Assembly (NCBI GenBank): GCA_025061935.1
Contig: JANWZY010000198.1
Location: forward strand, 1-5,339
Source of the DNA: Verrucomicrobiia bacterium
Lineage (GTDB): Bacteria; Verrucomicrobiota; Verrucomicrobiia; Limisphaerales; DTLC01
Direction of reading: 5' to 3'
Length of the DNA: 5,339 bases
The notes below the pieces were generated by a model, which saw only the letters and a program-made list of their open reading frames with translations, did no database searches and had not been told where the DNA came from. A program made the translations under genes and the position numbers. Shown in pieces: positions 1 to 5,339 of the stretch. Numbering within the stretch: the first letter of the stretch is position 1; every line of letters begins with the position of its first letter.

Positions 1-856
1 CTATCAGTTGGTTGAGAACACACTGCCTTTGTACTGCCACTGGAAGTTTTTCGAACGCGGTCCGCCGTTTCGCGCGCAGCCACTGTGCCGCGGCCGCGGC
101 CGCAAATTCTGCCTCAGCCCCCACAAGTTCCATTAAGCGCGGGATAGTTTTAAGGAACCCTTGACCGAATTGCCGTTTCAGCCATGGCAACAGCAGGTTG
201 CGCACACGGTTGCGGAGTTGATTCTTTGAGAAATTCGACGTGTCCTGTCTGAACGGGATTTTTCGGGTCGCGGCGTACCTGACGAGTGTTGCTTTAGGCT
301 GGTCTAATAGTGGCCGTACCAGCTCGACCTGCGGGTCGGCCGGGGACGGACTGCGCCAGCGCATACCTGCGAGTCCCGATCCACCGGCGCCGCGCAGCAG
401 ACGCACGAAGAAAAGCTCGACTTGGTCATCTGCGTGGTGGGCCAGCGCGACTGTTGGGATGCCGAGCCGCTTGGCCGCGCGTGCCAGGAATCTGTGCCGC
501 AGCACGCGAGCGGCTGCTTCAATTGAGAGCTTGTGGTGGCGCGCGTATTGCCTCACATCCCCACGTCCGCAGACGCACGCAAGATTAAGCTGCTTGGCTA
601 GCTGCCGCACGAACTGCTCGTCTGTATCGGCTTCGCGTCCGCGCAGTTTGTGATTAAAATGTGCCACGGTAAGCTGCCAGTCGAACTCGCGTGCCAGCTC
701 GAGCAGCACATGCAACAAGACGACTGAGTCCACACCTCCTGACACGGCCACAAGCACTTTTTGGCCTGGCCGGAGCAGCTTTTGCGCGGTAATAGTGCGC
801 CTGACCTGTTGGACCAGCTTGTGCACCTGCCAGATGCTACCGCAGGCACAGGCCAT
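1..856 (-). CDS. tilS: tRNA(Ile)-lysidine synthase, N-terminal part (runs off left edge)
   Basis: TilS uses ATP and lysine to convert the wobble cytidine of the CAU-anticodon tRNA-Ile to lysidine, so that the tRNA reads AUA and is charged with isoleucine; it is cytoplasmic and normally essential. The minus-strand frame is open for 285 codons from an ATG at 856-854 to the window edge. Visible motifs are the N-type ATP pyrophosphatase P-loop SGGVDS (residues 39-44), AHFNHKLRG (65-73), AHHADDQVE (139-147) followed by LLRGAGGSGLAGM (153-165), RPLL (181-184) and RQDTSN (203-208) leading into LRNRVR (214-219). This order is characteristic of TilS rather than TtcA. The C-terminal substrate-recognition domains lie outside the window. 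A run of six alanines (252-257) is encoded by a GC-only stretch near 87-103. The start is the first in-frame ATG but has no ribosome-binding site at normal distance; a GGAGG lies about 28 nt upstream, so a non-ATG start further up is possible. The gene is divergent from cimA. Confidence 0.93.
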   Translation of the reverse strand, partial: MACACGSIWQVHKLVQQVRRTITAQKLLRPGQKVLVAVSGGVDSVVLLHVLLELAREFDWQLTVAHFNHKLRGREADTDEQFVRQLAKQLNLACVCGRGDVRQYARHHKLSIEAAARVLRHRFLARAAKRLGIPTVALAHHADDQVELFFVRLLRGAGGSGLAGMRWRSPSPADPQVELVRPLLDQPKATLVRYAATRKIPFRQDTSNFSKNQLRNRVRNLLLPWLKRQFGQGFLKTIPRLMELVGAEAEFAAAAAAQWLRAKRRTAFEKLPVAVQRQCVLNQLI

Positions 857-900
857 AGGCAAAACTAACCGAGTTTCAATTTGGCCTCCGGATTTGAGCT

Positions 901-929
901 TTGCAAACCGGCTCGTCTGTGCATAGAAA
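901..929 (+). promoter_or_regulatory. weak candidate promoter for cimA
   Basis: TTGCAA (901-906) and TAGAAA (924-929) each match four of six bases of the sigma-70 -35 and -10 consensus and are 17 bp apart. Transcription would begin around 935, leaving a leader of only about 10 nt before the cimA GTG. The -10 element overlaps the hairpin at 918-937. A match this weak occurs easily by chance. Confidence 0.18.
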
Positions 930-937
930 TATGCGCA
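918..937. promoter_or_regulatory. 8-bp inverted repeat with GAAA loop in the tilS-cimA divergent gap
   Basis: Positions 918-925 pair with 930-937 around a four-base GAAA loop (926-929): TGTGCATA / TATGCGCA, all Watson-Crick except one T-G wobble (920/935). As RNA on the plus strand this is a GNRA-capped hairpin ending 7 nt before the cimA GTG at 945. It is the only clear secondary structure in the 88-bp gap between the divergent genes. It could be an operator or a 5' leader hairpin that affects cimA initiation. A terminator is unlikely because no gene runs into it on the plus strand. Role is inferred only. Confidence 0.4.
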
Positions 938-944
938 ATATTTT

Positions 945-2513
945 GTGCAAGCTGTGAGACCTGAGATCGAGATATACGACACGACCCTGCGCGATGGCAG
1001 CCAGGGGTTGGGCATAAACTTCTCGGTTTTGGACAAGCTCCGGATAGCCGAGAAGCTCGATGCCTTCGGAGTGCACTACATCGAGGGCGGGTGGCCGGCG
1101 TCCAACCCGAAAGATTTGGAGTTTTTTATGAAGGCGCGCACGCGGAAGTTTAAGCGTGCCAAGCTCGCCGCGTTCGGAGCGACGCGGCGCAAGGGGATGC
1201 GTGCAGATAAAGACCCGCAGGTTCAAATGCTGGTTGAAGCTGGTACGCCTGTGGTGACCGTGTTCGGCAAGACGTGGTTACTGCATGTGCGGCACGTACT
1301 GGGTACTACGCCCGAGGAAAACCTGGCAATGATTAGTGACACGATTCGGTATCTGAAGGCGCACAAGAAGTTTGTGATTTACGATGCCGAGCACGCATTC
1401 GACGGGTATAAATCGAATCCTGAATACGCAGTCGCAACGTGGTTGGCAGCGGCTGAGGCCGGGGCGGACCTGGTCGTGTTGTGCGACACCAACGGCGGTT
1501 GTTTGCCCGGCGAGATCGCCAAAATCACTGCTGTGGCGCGCGCTAAGCTCGCCGTGCCTATAGGCATCCACACACATAACGACACGGGTTTGGGTGTGGC
1601 CAACGCGCTTGCAGCCATCGAGGCCGGTGCGACGCATGTTCAGGGCACCATCAATGGGTACGGTGAGCGCACTGGGAATTGCAACCTCACAAGTGTCATA
1701 CCGATCATCGAGCTTAAATTGCGGAAACGGTGTGTCCCGCCCGGATCGCTTCGCAAGCTTAAGGAGTTGTCCCAGTTCGTGGACGAAATCGCGAATGTGC
1801 GTCATGACCCGCGCCAGCCCTGGGTCGGTGACGCCGCGTTCGCGCACAAGGGCGGCACACACGTTAATGCTGTGCAGAAGCTGATCCGCAGTTACGAGCA
1901 TGTGGACCCAGCGGCCATCGGAAATGTGCGACGTGTGCTGATCAGCGACCTGGCGGGCCGGAGCAACATTATTCTGAAAGCGCGCGAGCTTGGTTTCCGG
2001 CTCAGTCCGGACACGCCCGAGTTGAAGGAGATACTGCACCAAGTCAAAAAGCTGGAACACCAAGGTTACGAGTTCGAGGCTGCTGAAGGGTCACTTGCGG
2101 TGCTGATCAGCAAAATTTTGAAGCACAGGGAGCCGCCGTTTGCTGTGCAAGCATATCATGTCTCGATGCGGCGTGACGGTGCGAACTCGGTTTGCGAGGC
2201 GACGGTCAAGGTGCGTGTGGACAACCAGTTCGCCCATACGGTGGCCGAAGGCGACGGGCCGGTGCACGCGCTCGACATAGCCCTGCGCGCTGCGCTTGTG
2301 AAGTTTTATCCGCAGCTCAAAAAGGTTAAGCTCACAGATTACAAGGTGCGTATCCTCGAGTCCTCGGCAGGCACGGCTGCAACCACGCGCGTGTTGATCG
2401 AATCAACGGACGGCAAACGCCAATGGGGTACGGTCGGAGTGAGCGACAACATTGTTGAGGCGAGCCTCCAGGCGCTGGTTGACTCTATGGAATACGCACT
2501 CTTGCGGAAATGA
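945..2513 (+). CDS. cimA: (R)-citramalate synthase
   Basis: CimA condenses pyruvate with acetyl-CoA to (R)-citramalate, the first step of the threonine-independent isoleucine route; LeuCD and LeuB homologues then yield 2-oxobutyrate. The 522-residue length is normal. An HMGL-like TIM barrel fills the N-terminal part: YDTTLRDGSQ (11-20; catalytic Arg16 and metal ligand Asp17), YIEGGWPASNPKD (45-57), AEHAFDGYKSNPEYA (148-162), LCDTNGG (179-185), metal-binding HTHND (209-213) and GYGERTGN (238-245). FDGYKSNPEYA and the EGGWP stretch favour citramalate synthase over 2-isopropylmalate or homocitrate synthase. From about residue 385 to the end is the LeuA-dimer allosteric domain, which binds isoleucine in relatives. 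The chosen start is GTG at 945 and no in-frame ATG lies between the upstream stop (924-926) and it. A second GTG at 954 is equally plausible and overlaps the stop of an 8-codon ORF as GTGA. valS follows after 55 bp on the same strand. Confidence 0.92.
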   Translation: MQAVRPEIEIYDTTLRDGSQGLGINFSVLDKLRIAEKLDAFGVHYIEGGWPASNPKDLEFFMKARTRKFKRAKLAAFGATRRKGMRADKDPQVQMLVEAGTPVVTVFGKTWLLHVRHVLGTTPEENLAMISDTIRYLKAHKKFVIYDAEHAFDGYKSNPEYAVATWLAAAEAGADLVVLCDTNGGCLPGEIAKITAVARAKLAVPIGIHTHNDTGLGVANALAAIEAGATHVQGTINGYGERTGNCNLTSVIPIIELKLRKRCVPPGSLRKLKELSQFVDEIANVRHDPRQPWVGDAAFAHKGGTHVNAVQKLIRSYEHVDPAAIGNVRRVLISDLAGRSNIILKARELGFRLSPDTPELKEILHQVKKLEHQGYEFEAAEGSLAVLISKILKHREPPFAVQAYHVSMRRDGANSVCEATVKVRVDNQFAHTVAEGDGPVHALDIALRAALVKFYPQLKKVKLTDYKVRILESSAGTAATTRVLIESTDGKRQWGTVGVSDNIVEASLQALVDSMEYALLRK

Positions 2514-2568
2514 CACTTTCGGATACCGAATCGCAGCGCTGAGCATTCATGCGGATCACACACCCGAT

Positions 2569-5339
2569 ATGAGCGACATCCCGAAGGCTTACGATCCCAA
2601 GGCGGTCGAGCAGAAGTGGTATAGCTTCTGGGAGGCCGAGGGATATTTTGTTGCGAACCCGCGCTCGTCGAAGCCTGCATACTCGATTGTGATTCCGCCG
2701 CCAAATGTGACGGGCGTACTCCACATGGGCCATGTGCTGAACAACACGATCCAGGACATACTCGCGCGGAAGGCGCGCATGGATGGCAAGGAAGTCCTTT
2801 GGCTGCCTGGCACGGACCACGCCGGGATCGCGACGCAGGCGGTTGTTGAAAAGACGCTCCGCAAACAGGGGGTGATGAAACACCGTGACGAGCTTGGGCG
2901 CGAGAAATTCCTCGAATACGTCTGGGCATGGAAAGAAAAGCACGGGAACATAATCATCCAGCAACTAAAGCGGTTGGGTTGCTCGTGTGACTGGAGTCGG
3001 TTGCGGTTCACGATGGACCCGGAGTACTCGCGCTGCGTGCAGAAAGTGTTCGTGGACCTTTACAACAAGGGCCTGATTTACCGCGGCACGCGGATGGTGA
3101 ATTGGGACCCGGCGGCGCGCACGGCGCTCTCGGACGAAGAAGTCGAGATGGTCGAGGAAAAAGGGCACCTGTGGTACATAAAGTATCCGCTGCTGGACGA
3201 GGCCGGCGCCGCGCTGATGGACCAGTTTGTTGTTGTGGCCACCACGCGGCCTGAAACGATGCTCGGTGACGAAGCTGTGGCCGTTCACCCGGCCGATGAA
3301 CGCTATAAAAAACTGGTCGGCCGCAAGGTTCTGCTGCCATTGCAGAACAAACCGATACCGATCATTGCAGATGAAGTTGTCGATCCGAAGTTCGGCACCG
3401 GCTGCGTGAAGGTTACCCCTGCACACGACCCCGCGGACTACGAGATCGCGCTCCGGCACAAGCTCCCGTTCACGGTTGTGATCGGGTTGGACGGGTGCAT
3501 GACGCCAGCGGCCGGCGAGGAGTTCGCCGGACTCGACCGCATGGAAGCGCGCGAGGCTGTGGTCGAGCAGTTGAAGGAATTGGGGCTGCTGCTCAAGGTC
3601 GAGGATTACGTTCACAACGTCGGGTACAGCCAGCGGAGCCATGTGCCGATCGAGCCGATGCTCAGCGAGCAGTGGTTTTTGAAATACCCGAGTGTGGAGC
3701 GCGCAACTGAGGCCGTTGAGCATGGCGAAATCCGGTTCCACCCGTCGCGCTGGGTTAAGACGTACACGCACTGGATGCGGAACCTAAAAGATTGGTGCAT
3801 CAGCCGCCAGCTTTGGTGGGGGCACAGGATTCCGGTGTGGTACAACAAGCGCCTCGAGTCAGCGCTCGCTAAGAGCGTCCGGGTCGTAACGTTGACCGGG
3901 CGGGAAATTACTGGCCGCGACGTTCGCGCACATCGGAAGAACGCGCTGGCCTACGCGCGGGCACACGGGATTATAGGCGGCACTTTTTTGAATGAAGACA
4001 CGGGCATGCCAATTCGTATCCGGGCACGGAGTCTGACCCATGCTTTTACTCATCGTGGTCTGGACCAGATCAAGGCTATAGCAGCGTTGCCAGAGCTGCT
4101 CCGGACAGCCGTTAAAGTATGCTCCGAGTTCCACCAGCCGCGCATACCCGGTATCAGGGCAGTACATTTTTTCTGGGCCGCGCTTGCGGTGGGCAAAAAA
4201 CACTACAGCGTGAAACTAACGGTCAAGGAGCTCGCGGACGGCTCGCTTCTGTACGACCATCATTTGATAAAACGCAACGCGCCCGACGGTGGTGCTAAAT
4301 CTGCGGGGGCGCATCTCCGACCGGAGACGTTGGCCAGCCGCCCTTCGTCGAGCGCGCTACAAACCATGCCCGAATTCTTGGAGTATGTCAACATGGCTGG
4401 TTGGGCGCAGCGCTGCCAGATCGAGTGCCCCGGCCCGGATTGGGAGCAAGACCCGGACGTGCTGGACACATGGTTCAGCTCGTGGCTGTGGCCGTTTGCG
4501 ACGATGGGCTGGACGGGCGACCCAGAGAAAGACGCCAGAAACGAATTGTTGGCCAAGTTTTATCCCACGAGCGACCTTGTCACTGGGCCGGACATAATTT
4601 TCTTCTGGGTCGCAAGGATGATCATGGCCGGGTTCGAATACATGGGCAAGCCACCTTTCCGGAACGTGTATTTTACCGGGATCATCCGCGACAAGCTCGG
4701 GCGCAAGATGAGCAAGAGCTTGGGCAACTCGCCCGACCCACTAGACCTGATTGACAAGTACGGTGCCGATGCGCTCAGGTTCGGCACCATGCGCAGCGCG
4801 CCGCTGGGTCAGGACGTGCTATTCGATGAAAAGAACGTCGAGCTGGGCCGGAACTTTTGCAACAAGCTATGGAACGCTTGCCGGTTCAGGCAGTTGCAGG
4901 GCGACAGCGCGGATGTTATCCCGACGACGAACCACCATACGCACGGGCATGATCCCCTCCAGCAAGACGCTGGGGGCGCATCGTGCGGCCCCGTTAAAAT
5001 TGATCCCGCTTTGCTCACAAGCGACGATAAATGGATTTTGCTCAAGCTCGACCAAGCCATACGTGAGATCAACGAAGCCTTTGCCGAGTACAGGTTCAAC
5101 GAGGTCACGCAGATTTTGTACCGGTTCTTTTGGAGCGAATACTGCGACTGGTACGTCGAGGCGAGCAAGGCTGTACTCATGCGCGGCGGTGAACCGTGTT
5201 CCGATTCAACGATTCAAAGTTCCAGCGGTTCCCCGGAGCAAGCGCGCCGGGCCAACACGCTTGCAGTGATTGATTTTGTCCTGAGCCACGCGCTACGGCT
5301 GTTCCATCCGTTCCTGCCGCACATTACCGAAGAGCTGTG
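2569..5339 (+). CDS. valS: valyl-tRNA synthetase carrying a large inserted domain (runs off right edge)
   Basis: Class I aminoacyl-tRNA synthetase that charges tRNA-Val with valine and edits misacylated threonine, in the cytoplasm. The frame is unbroken for 923 codons to the window edge. In order: N-terminal AYDPKAVEQKWYSFW; PPPNVTGVLHMGH with the HIGH-type motif HMGH (52-55); the CP1 editing domain with TTRPETMLGDEAVAVHP (225-241) and GTGCVKVTPAHDPADYE (276-292); the returning core with LKDWCISRQLWWGHRIPVWY (406-425); a roughly 180-residue insertion (described separately); WEQDPDVLDTWFSSWLWPF (625-643); GPDIIFFWVARM (673-684); KMSKS (713-717); then the helical anticodon-binding domain from about 760, with DDKWIL, EYCDWYVEASKAVL and HPFLPHITEEL. 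The C-terminal coiled coil lies outside. All catalytic signatures are intact, so the enzyme is probably functional. Two further short expansions occur near residues 779-809 and 872-890. The ATG at 2569 gives the usual MSDIPKAYDP-type N-terminus. No Shine-Dalgarno is seen; the start overlaps the stop of a 7-codon ORF as ATGA. It may be co-transcribed with cimA. Confidence 0.95.
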   Translation, partial: MSDIPKAYDPKAVEQKWYSFWEAEGYFVANPRSSKPAYSIVIPPPNVTGVLHMGHVLNNTIQDILARKARMDGKEVLWLPGTDHAGIATQAVVEKTLRKQGVMKHRDELGREKFLEYVWAWKEKHGNIIIQQLKRLGCSCDWSRLRFTMDPEYSRCVQKVFVDLYNKGLIYRGTRMVNWDPAARTALSDEEVEMVEEKGHLWYIKYPLLDEAGAALMDQFVVVATTRPETMLGDEAVAVHPADERYKKLVGRKVLLPLQNKPIPIIADEVVDPKFGTGCVKVTPAHDPADYEIALRHKLPFTVVIGLDGCMTPAAGEEFAGLDRMEAREAVVEQLKELGLLLKVEDYVHNVGYSQRSHVPIEPMLSEQWFLKYPSVERATEAVEHGEIRFHPSRWVKTYTHWMRNLKDWCISRQLWWGHRIPVWYNKRLESALAKSVRVVTLTGREITGRDVRAHRKNALAYARAHGIIGGTFLNEDTGMPIRIRARSLTHAFTHRGLDQIKAIAALPELLRTAVKVCSEFHQPRIPGIRAVHFFWAALAVGKKHYSVKLTVKELADGSLLYDHHLIKRNAPDGGAKSAGAHLRPETLASRPSSSALQTMPEFLEYVNMAGWAQRCQIECPGPDWEQDPDVLDTWFSSWLWPFATMGWTGDPEKDARNELLAKFYPTSDLVTGPDIIFFWVARMIMAGFEYMGKPPFRNVYFTGIIRDKLGRKMSKSLGNSPDPLDLIDKYGADALRFGTMRSAPLGQDVLFDEKNVELGRNFCNKLWNACRFRQLQGDSADVIPTTNHHTHGHDPLQQDAGGASCGPVKIDPALLTSDDKWILLKLDQAIREINEAFAEYRFNEVTQILYRFFWSEYCDWYVEASKAVLMRGGEPCSDSTIQSSSGSPEQARRANTLAVIDFVLSHALRLFHPFLPHITEEL
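3850..4389 (+). other. LPD3 / PBECR-like domain inserted in frame within ValS
   Basis: Residues ~428-607 of ValS replace the short variable loop that normally joins WWGHRIPVWY to DVLDTWFSS. The core (residues ~437-568, nt 3877-4272) has the pattern recalled for LPD3 / phage Barnase-EndoU-ColicinE5/D-RelE-like domains of polyvalent phage and conjugative-element proteins: a starting strand and short helix (VVTLTGREITGRDV), an Ala-rich helix (NALAYARAHG), NEDTGMPIRI (475-484), LTHAFTHRG (489-497), IAALPELLRTAVKV (504-517), IRAVHFFWAAL (529-539), HYSVKLTVKEL (545-555) and LLYDHHL (560-566). A Pro/Ser/Gly-rich tail (569-600) follows, resembling the C-terminal tails of stand-alone members. The ValS frame resumes by about EYVNMAGW (605-612). 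No stop, frameshift or intein splice motif is visible. Family assignment is from memory of the sequence pattern; whether it has nuclease, RNA-binding or no activity is unknown. The segment uses ATA, CTA, GTA, CGT and GGT codons fairly often, judged by eye only. Confidence 0.75.

Noticed and set aside
87..103. GC-only repeat with overlapping GCGGCCGC palindromes
   Set aside because: Explained by alternating alanine codons in the TilS hexa-alanine run; no sign of a separate element.
240..653. 137-codon plus-strand ORF at the left end
   Set aside because: Antisense to the conserved TilS domain; Ser/Arg-rich translation without motifs.
1278..2063. 261-codon minus-strand ORF antisense to cimA
   Set aside because: Covered by the conserved CimA barrel on the plus strand; no family resemblance in the antisense translation.
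2514..2568. T-box leader, attenuator or terminator between cimA and valS
   Set aside because: The gap is only 55 bp, with no T-run and no stem longer than the six-base palindrome AGCGCT.
2965..3771. 268-codon minus-strand ORF antisense to valS
   Set aside because: It lies entirely inside the ValS editing and core region, which has unmistakable motifs in the plus frame. The antisense product has no recognisable motif and is Arg/His-rich, typical of a shadow ORF in GC-rich DNA.
3850..4389. Intein in ValS
   Set aside because: No splice-junction residues (Cys/Ser at the start, His-Asn then Cys/Ser/Thr at the end) and no intein or homing-endonuclease blocks. The inserted residues fit an LPD3/PBECR-type pattern instead.
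3850..4389. Pseudogenised or frameshifted valS
   Set aside because: The reading frame is continuous from 2569 to the window end, and HMGH, editing motifs, DVLDTWFSS and KMSKS are all intact.

Overview
The window carries three housekeeping genes and no RNA gene, CRISPR array, transposase or phage gene. From left to right they are the 5' part of tilS (minus strand, running off the left edge), a complete cimA (plus strand) and most of valS (plus strand, running off the right edge). Both edge genes are open all the way to the window boundary. Base composition is moderately GC-rich by eye. None of the three starts has a convincing Shine-Dalgarno sequence. The ValS wording (for example the stretches around 'RNFCNKLWNACRFRQ' and 'SSDDKWIL'-type sequence) and the use of citramalate synthase would fit a Verrucomicrobiota/PVC-type or related bacterium. 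That placement comes from memory of family sequences and is tentative.

Layout: tilS occupies 1-856 on the minus strand and is divergent from cimA (945-2513). The 88-bp gap between them holds an 8-bp hairpin with a GAAA loop. valS begins at 2569, 55 bp after the cimA stop on the same strand, so the two may be co-transcribed. TilS modifies the wobble base of the AUA-reading tRNA-Ile, CimA makes the carbon skeleton for isoleucine, and ValS charges tRNA-Val. All three genes therefore touch branched-chain amino acid supply or decoding.

The remarkable feature is inside valS. Between the catalytic-core segment 'WWGHRIPVWY' and the segment 'DPDVLDTWFSSWLWPF', which are normally separated by only about 35-45 residues, there are about 200 residues in a continuous reading frame. 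About 130 of these (residues ~437-568, nt 3877-4272) look like the LPD3 / phage-type Barnase-EndoU-ColicinE5/D-RelE-like (PBECR-type) domain known from phage and conjugative-element polyvalent proteins. A Pro/Ser/Gly-rich tail of the kind that ends such proteins follows it. An essential tRNA synthetase thus appears to have taken in a mobile-element conflict-type domain in frame, with every ValS signature motif on both sides preserved. Two smaller low-complexity expansions, one of them His-rich, sit further along in or near the anticodon-binding domain.
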